Shown here: positions 23,227-32,432 of the stretch, in pieces
How positions within the stretch are numbered: position 1 is the stretch's first letter
Layout of the letters: the number at the start of each line of letters is the position of its first letter
Assembly (NCBI GenBank): GCA_021792405.1
Contig: JAJYUU010000019.1
Span: 1-42,574, forward strand
Source: Actinomycetes bacterium
GTDB taxonomy: Bacteria; Actinomycetota; Actinomycetes; Streptosporangiales; Streptosporangiaceae
Length of the DNA: 42,574 bases
Reading direction: 5' to 3'
The notes under the pieces: model-generated
Databases searched by the model: none
What the model was told of the DNA's origin: nothing
What the model saw: only the letters and a program-made list of their open reading frames with translations
Translations under genes and position numbers: made by a program

Positions 23227-24783
23227 ATGCTTGCCACCCGCGTCCGCAGCCTGGCCGCTTCGCAGACTCCCGCTTCTGGCCGGAATCTCCGGGCCCGCGG
23301 TCCGCTTGCCCGCGGCGACCGCGCAGCCGTTGCGTCAGCCGGCCACGCGCCCCTGGCGCCTGCGTGGGGATGGGACATCCAAGACGGCGGCCGGGCCGTG
23401 CATGTCACACCGGGCGCGGAGTATCAGGGGACCACGACTCAGCTGTGCGGCCTGTACCCGTTCGTGGCCGGCAGCGGCACCCCGATCGCCGGCACCCCGG
23501 TCGGCCGGCACCAGCTGTGGGGGGAGGTAGCGTGCCTTGACCCGCTGGCCTGGCTGCGCGCCGGCCTGGTCACCAACCCCGGCATGTTCGTCCTCGGCCA
23601 GCCGGGAACCGGGAAATCAGCCCTCGTCAAGCGGCTGGTCACCGGCGCGGTCGCGTTCGGCACCCGGATCCTTGTCCTCGGCGACCCCAAGCCCGACTAC
23701 ACCCCGCTGGTCCGCTACCTCGGCGGCCAGGTCATCCGCGTCGGCCGCGGCCTGGACAAGATCAACCCGCTCGACGCCGGGCCGCTCGGCGGCGCGCTGG
23801 CGAAGATGACCGGCCCGGCCGCCCAGCAGCTGCGCTGGGAACTGCGGTCCCGGCGGCTGGCCCTCCTGATGGCCCTGGCCGCGCTGGTGAGAGCCGAGCG
23901 GATCACCAACGCTGAGGAAGTCGTGCTCGGCCGGGCCATCGACCTGCTCGACGAGCGCCATCGCGGCCAGGCCGAACCCACCGTCGCCGACGTGCTCGCG
24001 GTGCTCGAGGAAGGCCCTGACCTGCTCCGCTCAGCCGCCCGCGCCCGGTCCGCGGACCGCTACCACGACCGGATCGCTGACCTGATCTTCACCCTCGACC
24101 TGCTCTGCAGCGGCTCGCTGGGCGGCGTGTTCGACGGCGCCACCTCCCGGCCGATCGACCTGAACGCCCCGGCGGTCAGCGTGGACCTGTCCGCAGTTCG
24201 CGCCGCCGGAGACAAGCTGCTCACAGCTGCGATGCTGTGCACCTGGAGCTACGGATTCGGGTGCGTCGACGCGGCTTCGGCGATGGCCGATCTCGGGTCC
24301 GGGCCAAGGCGCTCCTACCTCGCCGTCATGGACGAACTGTGGCGTGCCCTGCGCGGCGGCCCTGGCCTCGTCGAGCACGCCGACTCGCTGACCCGCCTCA
24401 ACCGGTCCCGCGGCATGGCCAGCATCATGATCACCCACTCGCTTGCCGACCTCGATGCCCTGGCCACCGAGGAAGACAGGGCCAAGGCACGCGGATTCAT
24501 GGACCGGTCGGCGATCACCGTGCTGGCCGGGCTGCCGCCCCGGGAGCTCGCCAGGGTCAGCGAGATCACCCCGCTCACCGCGCCGGAGCAGGCGCTGGTC
24601 GCGTCCTGGTCGGCCCCGGAGTCCTACCAGCCTGGTGCCCGCCATCCTGGCCGTGGCAAGTACCTCATCAAGACCGGCGAGCGGCTCGGCATCCCGGTCC
24701 AGCTGACCCTGGTCGGACCCGAGCTCGAACTCTACGACACCGATCAGGCGATCCGGCTTAGCCCCGACCGGAGCCTGCGATGA
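23227..24783 (+). CDS. VirB4-like conjugation ATPase
   Basis: 518 residues. Walker A is GQPGTGKSALVKRL (about residues 123-136), and Walker B is YLAVMDELWRAL (about 365-376), followed by RSRGMASIMITHSLADLDAL and DRSAITVLAGLPPRELARV. This order is typical of VirB4/TraE motors in Gram-positive type IV secretion systems. It powers assembly or substrate transfer at the cytoplasmic membrane. CGGAGG is upstream of the ATG. It overlaps the coupling protein gene in an ATGA motif. The protein is shorter than many VirB4s, since the N-terminal half is supplied by the separate SCO6880 gene in this group. Confidence 0.9.
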   Translation: MLATRVRSLAASQTPASGRNLRARGPLARGDRAAVASAGHAPLAPAWGWDIQDGGRAVHVTPGAEYQGTTTQLCGLYPFVAGSGTPIAGTPVGRHQLWGEVACLDPLAWLRAGLVTNPGMFVLGQPGTGKSALVKRLVTGAVAFGTRILVLGDPKPDYTPLVRYLGGQVIRVGRGLDKINPLDAGPLGGALAKMTGPAAQQLRWELRSRRLALLMALAALVRAERITNAEEVVLGRAIDLLDERHRGQAEPTVADVLAVLEEGPDLLRSAARARSADRYHDRIADLIFTLDLLCSGSLGGVFDGATSRPIDLNAPAVSVDLSAVRAAGDKLLTAAMLCTWSYGFGCVDAASAMADLGSGPRRSYLAVMDELWRALRGGPGLVEHADSLTRLNRSRGMASIMITHSLADLDALATEEDRAKARGFMDRSAITVLAGLPPRELARVSEITPLTAPEQALVASWSAPESYQPGARHPGRGKYLIKTGERLGIPVQLTLVGPELELYDTDQAIRLSPDRSLR

Positions 24784-26606
24784 GCCGGGCGCTCGGGCCG
24801 CGGCCGGCGGCCACGGCGGGCGGGAGCGCGGCCGGCTGGGCGGTGCTGGCGATCTGCTGGTCGCTGGTCGGACTTGCCGGGCTGCTCTGGGGCGCAGCCC
24901 GGCTCGCCGCGGCGGCCACAGGCGGCACCGTCCAGCCGTTCGGCATGAATTTTGCTGACGACGTCGTGCACGGGCGTACCGCGCAGGCATGGCCGCACAC
25001 TCCCACCCTCGCCGTGACGGCGATCGCGCTCGCGCTGTCCCTGTGCGCTGCGGTCGTCGCCCTGCTGACCGTGCGGGCCACAGCCCGGATGAGGCCAGCG
25101 CCTGGCGATCCGGTCACTGCCCTGTCCCGCAACCCAAGGATGCGGGCACTTACCCGCCGGCCGGTCGCCCGCGGAGCTGTGAGCCTGCGGCGGTCTCTCG
25201 CGGACGCAGACCCCCGCTCCGTGGAGCCTGCGCAGGCGGGGCTCGCGCTCGGGCAGCTCATGCAACCCGGCGGCCGGCGCGGGCAGAGCGTCTTTGCTTC
25301 CTGGGAAGACACCGTGGTGGCGTTCATGGCACCCCGGTCGGGCAAGACGACCGCGCAGGCGATCCCGTTCGTCCTCACCGCGCCCGGCGCCGTGATCGCC
25401 ACCTCCAACAAGTCCGATCTGTGGGCAGCGACCGCAGCCCTCCGCAACGCCAGCGGGAAGGTGTGGCTGTTCGACCCGCAGCGGATCACCCATCAGCCGC
25501 AGGCGTGGTGGTGGGACCTGCTGCGCGGCCTGCGCACAGTCGAGGACGCTCACCGGCTGGCCGGCCATTTCGTGCTCACCGTCGCCGATGAGAACCGCCG
25601 GGACCTGTGGGGCCCCGCCGCCCAGGACCTGCTCGCCGCGCTGCTCCTGGCCGCCGCCGGCTCCGGTCACACTCTGCGCGACGTAGCCGGATGGCTGAAC
25701 GAGCCCGCTGTCCCGACGCCAATCGAGTTGCTGGCCGACGCAGGGTTCGCCGCCATGGCCGCCTCGCTGCGGGGCGCGCAGAACGGCGCCACCGAGACGC
25801 GCGACGGGATCTACCAGACCGCGCGCACCGCCGCCAGGGCAATGACCGACCCCGACATCATGTCGTGGGTCACGCCGCCGCTGCGTCGCGAACTGCCGGT
25901 CTTCGACCCTGCGGAGTTCGCCGCCAGCTGTGACACGCTGTACCTGCTGTCGAAATCGCGCTCGGCCGCGGCGCCGCTGATCGCCGCCCTGTCGGATACC
26001 GCCATGCGGGCAGCCGAGCGTCGCGCTGAACGGCTCGGAGGCCGCCTCGACCCTCCGCTGGTCGTGCCGCTCGACGAGGCAGCCAACATCTGCCGGATCG
26101 CCGACCTGCCCGACCTGTACTCCCACCTCGGATCACGCGGCATCACCCCCGTCACCATCCTGCAGTCTTACGAGCAGGGCGTCACCGTGTGGGGAGAGCA
26201 CGGCATGGCCACGCTGTGGGGCGCCGCCACGAAGAAAATCATCGGCGCCGGCGTCGACTCACCCCGGCTCGCGCGCGACCTGGCCACTCTGATCGGCCAG
26301 CACGACGTTCCCGTCCGCACCATCAGCTACGGCGACGGGCGTGCCAGCGAATCAGTGTCGCTGCGCCGCCAGGACATCCTGGAGCCCGCCGCGATCCGGG
26401 CTCTCCCGCCAGGCACCGCGCTGCTGCTGGCCACCGGCATCAAGCCAGCCCTCATTCACCTCACTCCCTGGTACGACGGCCCTCGCGCCGCCGAGATCAG
26501 CGCCGCTCAGGACATCGCTCGCGAGCAGATCCGCGCGCAGGCGAACCTGACCGGCCCCGCCGACCCCGTTCCCGCCGGTCCCTCCTGGAGCATCCATGAC
26601 GCCTGA
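24780..26606 (+). CDS. type IV coupling protein (VirD4/TraD/TraG family)
   Basis: 608 residues with two N-terminal helices (about 16-40 and 73-98), Walker A APRSGKTTAQAIP near 183, Walker B VVPLDEAANICRIADLPDL near 428, and SRGITPVTILQSYEQGVTVWG followed by ATLWGAATKKIIGAG, the TraM-recognition type core of TraG-like coupling proteins. It brings the DNA/relaxase complex to the channel and pumps DNA. Its start is four bases inside the VirB4 gene and its end overlaps the DUF4913 gene by 11 bases. A dedicated coupling protein implies ssDNA transfer, unlike TraB/FtsK-type actinomycete elements. Confidence 0.92.
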   Translation: MSRALGPRPAATAGGSAAGWAVLAICWSLVGLAGLLWGAARLAAAATGGTVQPFGMNFADDVVHGRTAQAWPHTPTLAVTAIALALSLCAAVVALLTVRATARMRPAPGDPVTALSRNPRMRALTRRPVARGAVSLRRSLADADPRSVEPAQAGLALGQLMQPGGRRGQSVFASWEDTVVAFMAPRSGKTTAQAIPFVLTAPGAVIATSNKSDLWAATAALRNASGKVWLFDPQRITHQPQAWWWDLLRGLRTVEDAHRLAGHFVLTVADENRRDLWGPAAQDLLAALLLAAAGSGHTLRDVAGWLNEPAVPTPIELLADAGFAAMAASLRGAQNGATETRDGIYQTARTAARAMTDPDIMSWVTPPLRRELPVFDPAEFAASCDTLYLLSKSRSAAAPLIAALSDTAMRAAERRAERLGGRLDPPLVVPLDEAANICRIADLPDLYSHLGSRGITPVTILQSYEQGVTVWGEHGMATLWGAATKKIIGAGVDSPRLARDLATLIGQHDVPVRTISYGDGRASESVSLRRQDILEPAAIRALPPGTALLLATGIKPALIHLTPWYDGPRAAEISAAQDIAREQIRAQANLTGPADPVPAGPSWSIHDA

Positions 26607-27066
26607 CCACTCCCCCGCGACCTCCGCACCCGATGCCGCCATGGGCGCCGGGCCGCCCGAGCCCGTGTACAACGCCGTCGAGGACTGGGTCATCGACTAC
26701 TTCCTGCCCATGTTCCGGCGCACCCTCGGCGGCGAGTACCGCTGGTGCGGGCAATGGTGGCAGCACGGTGAGGCCATCAGCCGGCTCACGTCGCTGTGGC
26801 ATGCCTGGGAAGTGCTCCGGCTGCAGTCGGGAACCGGAATCGCGAGCTGGTACCGCGACCACCTGGACCACCAGCTGCCCATCCTCCTGGGTGCCCGCGG
26901 GCCCTTCTACCAGTGCAGCGAAACCGCTCACCGTGAGCCGCGGGAAGCCAGCACCGTGCCAGCACCCGAAGAGTGGTGGGACCTCAGCGCCGAGCCACCA
27001 GGTCCCGTGGCCTTAACCCCGCAGGAAGACCCGACGTACATCGGAGCCGGCGATGCCGAACCGTGA
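26596..27066 (+). CDS. DUF4913 family protein
   Basis: 156 residues. The central pattern WVIDYFLPMFRR, then WCGQWWQHGEAISRLTSLW and HAWEVLRLQ matches DUF4913, found next to conjugation genes of actinomycetes. The function of the family is unknown. Trp- and charge-rich ends suggest a soluble protein. TGGAG precedes its ATG. It overlaps the coupling protein by 11 bases and the next gene by 14, so it is fully embedded in the transfer operon. Confidence 0.85.
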   Translation: MTPDHSPATSAPDAAMGAGPPEPVYNAVEDWVIDYFLPMFRRTLGGEYRWCGQWWQHGEAISRLTSLWHAWEVLRLQSGTGIASWYRDHLDHQLPILLGARGPFYQCSETAHREPREASTVPAPEEWWDLSAEPPGPVALTPQEDPTYIGAGDAEP

Positions 27067-27982
27067 CCAGCATCCGCCCGGCCTCGACCCTTCTCATATC
27101 TGGTCCATCTGCAGCAGCGCGGCGCCCGGGCGTGATCGTCACGGTAATGCCCTGCTCACCGGCGGTCCCGACGGCATACACGTCTACCTGCCGTCGCGGG
27201 CTGGCGCGCGCGGCGCCCGCACGGCACTGAGCCTCGTTGGCTACAGCGTCCTCAGGAACACCGACGACAGCCACGGTCGTCATCTGCTGGTCCGCGGCTG
27301 GAGCGCCGAAGCCCTGGATGCCCGGCTGATAGCGATGCGCTCGGTCCTCGGGCAGCTGGCCGCCAATCCCGGCTCGACAGCCACGCTGGCGCTTGATCGC
27401 CTCGGTGCCCTTCCCGCAGCCGCATTACCGGGCAGGGCGGGCCAGCAGCAGCTCAGCCGGCAGGCCGCGGCGCAGTTACTACGGTGGATCTTCACGACCT
27501 CCGGCATTCATGCCCCTCATGACCCGCTTGCCCGGCCGGCGGATGCCGGCTGCGCGTTGCTTATCAGCGCCGCCTGGCGGCTGGAAGAAGCGATCGAGGA
27601 CCTTGCCGCCCGGCAGGTGCGCGTCGCCGCCAGCGCAGTCGCGCTCTACCCCGCGTTGCGCCAGGAAATGGGCCACGACACTGCCCGCGATACCGCGGTC
27701 CGGCAGGCGAGCGTCGTCTTCTATCTCGGTAGCCGTGTCGCTCAGGACACCGCCCGGATCCTGCGAAACGCTCGCCAGACTCCCGATGCCGGCGGGTCCC
27801 GGCGCAGCGCGGCGGCAACCCGGGCCTCGCCGTCAAACCGGCGCAGCATCCGGCCCGAAGCCCAGGGTGCGCGGATTTACCCGTTCACCGGCCCCGATGC
27901 TGCGCCAGACCGGCCGCCTAAAGCAACGGCTCGCTCGCGCGGCCGGACCTTCCCCCCCGGCCGCGCAGGACGGCATCCCTGA
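27053..27982 (+). CDS. unknown conjugative-element protein
   Basis: 309 residues that I do not recognise. A helical middle part (SRQAAAQLLRWIFTTSGIHA, AWRLEEAIEDLAARQ, GHDTARDTAVRQASVVFYL) is followed by a basic disordered C-terminus rich in Arg, Ser and Pro. The ATG at 27053 overlaps the DUF4913 gene, and GGAG lies upstream. A DNA-associated or relaxosome-accessory role would suit the position between the coupling protein and the primase, but nothing in the sequence proves it. Confidence 0.7.
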   Translation: MPNRDQHPPGLDPSHIWSICSSAAPGRDRHGNALLTGGPDGIHVYLPSRAGARGARTALSLVGYSVLRNTDDSHGRHLLVRGWSAEALDARLIAMRSVLGQLAANPGSTATLALDRLGALPAAALPGRAGQQQLSRQAAAQLLRWIFTTSGIHAPHDPLARPADAGCALLISAAWRLEEAIEDLAARQVRVAASAVALYPALRQEMGHDTARDTAVRQASVVFYLGSRVAQDTARILRNARQTPDAGGSRRSAAATRASPSNRRSIRPEAQGARIYPFTGPDAAPDRPPKATARSRGRTFPPGRAGRHP

Positions 27983-28048
27983 TCACAGGCACCTCGGCCA
28001 CCCGGGCCGGAGCGACGCGCTGGGAAGGCAGGAAACAAGGAGGCGGAG

Positions 28049-29068
28049 ATGGAAGCCGAAACCCACCCTGACCCGTTGCGCGAGGCCATGACTCACGGGC
28101 TGCAGCGGGCTACGCAAATCGCGTCGTTCGCCGGGACCGCGGCCCAGGTGTTCATCTATCACCAGAAGACCCAGGCCAGAGCAACCGCAGAGCGAGATGA
28201 GCGAGCGCGCCGCGCCCTGCAAGGGCAGATCCGCGCTGAGCGCGACGCGGCCCGGGCAGGCTGGTCACCCGCCCTGGACCCCCAGTGGCTGCGCAACGCC
28301 GGCCTGCGCGACACTGCGCAAGCCTGGGGCGCCGCGATACCTTACGCCGACCGGAACGTCCCCTGGCACGAGCCGACCGCAGCAGCCGCCATGCGTAAGT
28401 CCGAGGAACGCCTCCGCGACCTGCACCCGTTCGCGATGGCCCGGTACGACCGGCTGCGCGCCGAAGGCCTGGGACCGGCAGAAGCCATGCGCCAGACCGC
28501 GCCGCTGTTCGCGCTCAGCCCGCGGGCACGCGCGTGGCCATTCACGCCGGCTCCCGTGCTGGACGCCGGCACCAGCACTGACCCGGCGCGGGCCGCTGAT
28601 CTTCCAGCCACAGGCAGCGGTCGCGCTGACTTTACCGGCGCCGAAGCCCTGGAGTCCCGCGGCCGCAGCATCGTGACAGCACTGCAGGAACGAGCCGTCG
28701 CAGCCGGGCGCGAGCCGCTCGGCCACGACGAGCTGCAAACCGTGCTGGATACAGCCACCAATCTCCCAGCTGACATCATCGACCGCGTCACCCAGCCGGC
28801 GCCCGCCAACGCGCACGCACAGTCCGGACTAGACGACACCGCCGCCCCCAGGGGCGCTCGCGCGGCCGACACCGGCGAGTTCACCGGGCTGAAGGCCGGC
28901 CTGATCAGCCGGACCACTCGGCCGTGGCAACGCGACTTCCCGGTTCCCATCCGCGAAGTTGTCGCCGCCGCAGCTGCAGGCCCGCCCGGTAGCACTGCGG
29001 CGCCCGGTACCACAGCTCGCCCGGCGGCCAGCCACGCCGCCCGTCCCGGCGGTCCCGGTCATGCCTGA
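28049..29068 (+). CDS. unknown conjugative-element protein with N-terminal coiled coil
   Basis: 339 residues, no recognised family. Residues 35-75 are strongly charged and helical (QKTQARATAERDERARRAL, then QIRAERDAARAGW), giving a likely coiled coil. Later blocks include WLRNAGLRDTAQAWGAAIPY and MARYDRLRAEGLGPAEAMR. The C-terminus is Ala/Gly/Pro-rich. A strong AAGGAGG precedes the ATG, so translation is likely robust. Together with the neighbours it may be part of the DNA-processing set. No relaxase HUH motif (HxH with nearby Tyr) was seen. Confidence 0.7.
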   Translation: MEAETHPDPLREAMTHGLQRATQIASFAGTAAQVFIYHQKTQARATAERDERARRALQGQIRAERDAARAGWSPALDPQWLRNAGLRDTAQAWGAAIPYADRNVPWHEPTAAAAMRKSEERLRDLHPFAMARYDRLRAEGLGPAEAMRQTAPLFALSPRARAWPFTPAPVLDAGTSTDPARAADLPATGSGRADFTGAEALESRGRSIVTALQERAVAAGREPLGHDELQTVLDTATNLPADIIDRVTQPAPANAHAQSGLDDTAAPRGARAADTGEFTGLKAGLISRTTRPWQRDFPVPIREVVAAAAAGPPGSTAAPGTTARPAASHAARPGGPGHA

Positions 29069-30842
29069 CGAGCCGGCAACCGGCAGGCCCGCTCGGGAGG
29101 CTGCGTCGGTACGCAGCGGGCAGGACTGGGCCGCATGGCTCCGGCAGGCGCACGCCGCGCGCCTACCCACGCTCCAGACGCGGCGCGGCGAACCCATCAC
29201 TGCAGTGCTCACCGCGCTGGTCCACCTGGCCAGGCGGCACGGATTCGCCGTGGAGCGCGGCGATTGCGTCGACAGCTCCGGGTCTTCCAGCTGGCCGACC
29301 CGGCGGATCCGGGTACCCGCGGGCACTGTGCCAGCGCATGTGGTCATCGCGCTCGCCCACCAGCTCGGCCATGTGCTCCTGCACAGCCAGGTCGCCCGTC
29401 TCGACCCCGGCGGCACCGTACCTTGCGCGGGCCTGCGCAAGGTAGAGGCCGACTCCGTCGCCTACCTGATCGTCGTCCACCTGGGCATTGCCACCGATGC
29501 GATCGTCTTCCCGTACGTGTCCAGCTGGGCCGGGGCCGACGCGCGCGCTCGTCCGGCGGCGACCCTCGAGACCGTGACCTCGCGGGTGCTAGCCGCCGCG
29601 ACGACGGTCACCGGCTACCTGGACGCCGAGCTATCCCCCAGCTGCACACCCGGCAGCTTTGCCGTCACCGCCGAGCCGAGGCCGCCGCGCGCCCATCTGC
29701 CGCCGTCAACGGAAGTGCCGCCAGCGCCAGCCGACGACATCATCAAGGTCAGCAAGGCGGCCCACACCTTCTTCCAGGACATGATGCCTGTCAGCTGGGT
29801 ACCCGGCTATCTCGCCTCCCGCGGCTTCGGGACCGGCATCCAGCAGCTCTGGCAGGCCGGCCACGCCCCGGCATCCTGGGACGCGCTCACCCGTCACCTG
29901 CGGGCGCTGGGATTCACAGACACCGTCATACTGGCCTCCGGCCTCGCCCGGCAATCGCGGCGCGGCACGCTGATCGACACCTTCCGCAACCGCGCCATGC
30001 TGCCGATCCGGTCCGCCGACGGAACCGTGATCGCATTCATCGGCCGCGCTCCCGACTGCCCGAGAGCTGGCGTGCCCAAATACCTGAACAGCCCCACGAC
30101 CAGCCTCTACGACAAAAGCGAGATCCTCTTCGGGCTCTGGGAGGCCCGAGACGCGCTGGCCGCCGGAGCACGACCGGTGCTTGTCGAAGGCCCGTTTGAC
30201 GCCATCGCAGTGACCATCGCCGGGCAAGGACGCTTAGCCGGCCTCGCGCCCTGCGGCACAGCGTTTACCGCCCGCCACACCGATGCACTCAGCCGCATCG
30301 CCGACCTCCCGACCGCCGGCGTCCTCGTCGCGTTCGACCCTGACCCGCCCGGCCGGCGCGCCGCCATCCGCTCCTACCACCTGCTCAGCCAGCTCACCGT
30401 GAAAACCTCGGCCGTCATGTTGCCGGCCGGCCAAGATCCAGCCCAGATCCTCGCCGGCAGATCCCCAGATGCTCTCGCAGCTATCCTCGGTGACCGCGCT
30501 CACCCGCTCGCTGACCTGGTTACCGAGGCGGAACTCAAAAAATGGGCCCGCTGGCTCGACCATGCCGAAGGCCAGATCAGCGCCCTGCGAGCCATCGCTC
30601 CCGTCATCGCCGCGATGCCGCCCGACCACGTCGCCCGCCAGGTCGCACAGCTGTCCAATCGGCTGGGCCTGGCTCACGCAACCGTTACCGACGCCATCAC
30701 CAGCGCGCTGCCAGGCGTCGTCGCACGTATGCCGAGTCCCAACACTAACGCCGACATACCGCGCGATGACCCTGGCCGAGCCGCTCAGCCTGCCGCCCTC
30801 GGCCAATCACGAGAACGAGCGGCTGCGAGCCGCGGGCGGTGA
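29061..30842 (+). CDS. DnaG-like primase with N-terminal ImmA/ArdC-type peptidase-like domain
   Basis: 593 residues. Residues about 85-145 contain AHVVIALAHQLGHVLLH and KVEADSVAYLIVVHLG, the arrangement of zinc peptidases of the ImmA/IrrE and ArdC C-terminal type, but the catalytic Glu of HExxH is Gln (H100-Q-x-x-H104; E129 is kept). From about 220 a DnaG core follows (FIGRAPDCPRAGVPKYLNSP, LYDKSEILFGLWEA) with Toprim motifs VEGPFDAIAV (Glu near 376) and AFDPDPPGRRAA (Asp near 426 and 428). The CHC2 zinc ribbon of ordinary primases is absent. The ATG at 29061 overlaps the previous gene by eight bases. It likely primes the complementary strand after transfer. Confidence 0.82.
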   Translation: MPDEPATGRPAREAASVRSGQDWAAWLRQAHAARLPTLQTRRGEPITAVLTALVHLARRHGFAVERGDCVDSSGSSSWPTRRIRVPAGTVPAHVVIALAHQLGHVLLHSQVARLDPGGTVPCAGLRKVEADSVAYLIVVHLGIATDAIVFPYVSSWAGADARARPAATLETVTSRVLAAATTVTGYLDAELSPSCTPGSFAVTAEPRPPRAHLPPSTEVPPAPADDIIKVSKAAHTFFQDMMPVSWVPGYLASRGFGTGIQQLWQAGHAPASWDALTRHLRALGFTDTVILASGLARQSRRGTLIDTFRNRAMLPIRSADGTVIAFIGRAPDCPRAGVPKYLNSPTTSLYDKSEILFGLWEARDALAAGARPVLVEGPFDAIAVTIAGQGRLAGLAPCGTAFTARHTDALSRIADLPTAGVLVAFDPDPPGRRAAIRSYHLLSQLTVKTSAVMLPAGQDPAQILAGRSPDALAAILGDRAHPLADLVTEAELKKWARWLDHAEGQISALRAIAPVIAAMPPDHVARQVAQLSNRLGLAHATVTDAITSALPGVVARMPSPNTNADIPRDDPGRAAQPAALGQSRERAAASRGR

Positions 30843-31114
30843 CAGCCGTGGCTTCCACCGCCGTGGTGCATCTGGGCAGCGGCAAGACGGTCAGCGCCCG
30901 GTTCAACGCTACACGCCGATCCGGCCGCAGCAGACGCGGCCCCGAGCAGGCGCGAACGGGCGCCGAGCAGGAATACAACGACGCCGTCAAGCAAGCGCTG
31001 CGTGACCTGGGACTGACATACGCGCAGTTGCGCGCCCAGGCCCGCAAGGGCGACTTCCAGTCAGCCCGCGCAAGGCGCCTCTGGCTGACCATAGGCTCCC
31101 CCGACATTGCCTGA
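30839..31114 (+). CDS. unknown small basic protein
   Basis: 91 residues from a GTG whose last bases overlap the TGA of the primase gene. The N-terminal half is Arg-rich; the C-terminal half is helical (QEYNDAVKQALRDLGLTYAQ, LRAQARKGDFQSARARRLW). No family was recognised. Charge suggests nucleic-acid binding. The next gene begins eight bases before its end, so it is coupled on both sides. Confidence 0.6.
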   Translation: MTAVASTAVVHLGSGKTVSARFNATRRSGRSRRGPEQARTGAEQEYNDAVKQALRDLGLTYAQLRAQARKGDFQSARARRLWLTIGSPDIA

Positions 31115-31820
31115 CCTCGCGCAGCAGGCTCGCGCCTTCGCGGCCATGATCCAGCGCGTGCTCAACACGACAATCTGCGACGGGCCAACCATCACCGCCG
31201 TCGTACATCCAGCGCGGCCAGAAGTGTACGTAGGGCACGGCCTCACCAAGGCGTCGCTGGAAAGCCAGCGATTCCGCGTGCGCCGGGGAACTGGCAAGAC
31301 CTGGTGCTGGCTCAACCTCAGCTTCCGGTTATCCCTAGACCACGAGCAGAAATATCTCGCGGTCAAGTCGTCGTTCATCGGCGTTTACGCGGAGGACAAC
31401 GACCCTTCCTGCCTCTGCCACTTCGACTACGAGCGCGAGAAGCCCGACTATCCCGAGGCGCATCTCCAAGTCTTCGGCGACTCGCCGGCGCTGGCAGCCT
31501 GGGCTGGCCGCGCCCAAGACCGCGGCCTGCATCGGCTCCATTTCCCTGTAGGCGGCCGCCGGTACCGGCCATGCCTTGAGGACGTCATCGAGTTCATGGT
31601 GACTGAGAAACTCGCGGTAGGCCGGGACGGCTGGCAGGACGTGGTGGAAGCAGGGCGAGAGGACCTCCGACGTCAGCAGCTACGCGCCGCCGTCCGCAAC
31701 GACCCCGACACGGCGCGGCAAATGCTGAGCGAACTCGACCAGGCGGCCGCTGAAGCCGCGCAGCTAGCCAAGGTACCCAAAGCACGACGCGGATGGCCAT
31801 TGAACCGTGCGCGCACCTAA
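31107..31820 (+). CDS. unknown protein of the element
   Basis: 237 residues from a TTG that overlaps the previous gene by eight bases. The sequence is protein-like throughout (TWCWLNLSFRLSLDHEQKYL, SFIGVYAEDNDPSCLCHFDY, RYRPCLEDVIEFMVTEKL), with a helical, charged C-terminus. It is not a family I recognise. The translational coupling places it in the same transcript as the primase. An ATG further in would be possible if the TTG is not used. Confidence 0.65.
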   Translation: MPDLAQQARAFAAMIQRVLNTTICDGPTITAVVHPARPEVYVGHGLTKASLESQRFRVRRGTGKTWCWLNLSFRLSLDHEQKYLAVKSSFIGVYAEDNDPSCLCHFDYEREKPDYPEAHLQVFGDSPALAAWAGRAQDRGLHRLHFPVGGRRYRPCLEDVIEFMVTEKLAVGRDGWQDVVEAGREDLRRQQLRAAVRNDPDTARQMLSELDQAAAEAAQLAKVPKARRGWPLNRART

Positions 31821-31840
31821 CCGCCCCGCCCGCCAGCGGT

Positions 31841-31954
31841 ATGGACATCTCCACCGTCGGCGATCCCGGCATCTTCGCCGCCACCAACGGCACCGACTCC
31901 TACATCATCGAGCGCACCGGCACTTACATGGAGCTAACCCCGATCGGGCCGTGA
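31841..31954 (+). CDS. possible 37-residue peptide
   Basis: An ATG at 31841 opens a short frame beginning MDISTVGDPGIF and ending MELTPIGP at 31954. The composition is protein-like (acidic and mixed), unlike the His/Arg-rich alternative frame here. No clear ribosome site is seen, 20 bases separate it from the upstream stop, and it may be a small peptide or the remnant of a longer gene. Confidence 0.35.
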   Translation: MDISTVGDPGIFAATNGTDSYIIERTGTYMELTPIGP

Positions 31955-32007
31955 TCGCGCGGCGTGCCCTCCTGCATGCCGGACGAGGCACCAGTTCGGC
32001 GGCCTGG

Positions 32008-32283
32008 TCACTTGCCCTGGTCGTCATCGCCGGGTTCAGCCTCGCCGGCATTTGGACGCTCGTGCTGCGCGGCTTCCCCGCCAGCGTCGTATCCGGCGAG
32101 ATAGCCAGCCCAGGCACCATCCTCGCGGCCCTGCTCACGGCCTTGCGCGTATCCCTGCTGCATTCCGGCCATGTGTGCGCGCGTGGCCTCGACGACCTCT
32201 CCGGGCGTCAGCGCCGCCCACTGCTCGGCTGTTATGCCGGCTCGTCGTGCCCATTCTGGCGGGCTCCCTCCGTCGCTGCTCAC
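32008..32283 (-). CDS. unknown small acidic protein on the opposite strand
   Basis: 91 residues: WARRAGITAEQWAALTPGEV, then a Gln/Glu/Arg-rich helix (YAQGREQGREDGAWAGYL) and an acidic tail. GAGAGG lies seven bases upstream of the ATG at 32283, a better initiation signal than that of the opposing plus-strand frame. It is the only minus-strand gene within the element's transfer region. Codon use and composition look real. No family was recognised. Confidence 0.5.
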   Translation of the reverse strand: MSSDGGSPPEWARRAGITAEQWAALTPGEVVEATRAHMAGMQQGYAQGREQGREDGAWAGYLAGYDAGGEAAQHERPNAGEAEPGDDDQGK

Positions 32284-32432
32284 GTCAGTCCTCTCGGCGC
32301 CGGTTGAACCGCTCGTCAGACGCGCGTACGGCGCCCGCCAGTGAGCCGGACCTGGCCGGCACCGTCAATGCCCTGTCAGCGTTTGTGCCCGGCGCCTAAC
32401 TTTGCTTGTCGCTTACGTGTTCTAATCGCTGG

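Noticed and set aside
31807-32307. 166-codon plus-strand frame
   Set aside because: Its first part is a His/Arg-rich shadow of the small peptide frame and its later part lies opposite a better-supported minus-strand gene; the GTG at 31951 remains a weak possibility noted in the findings.
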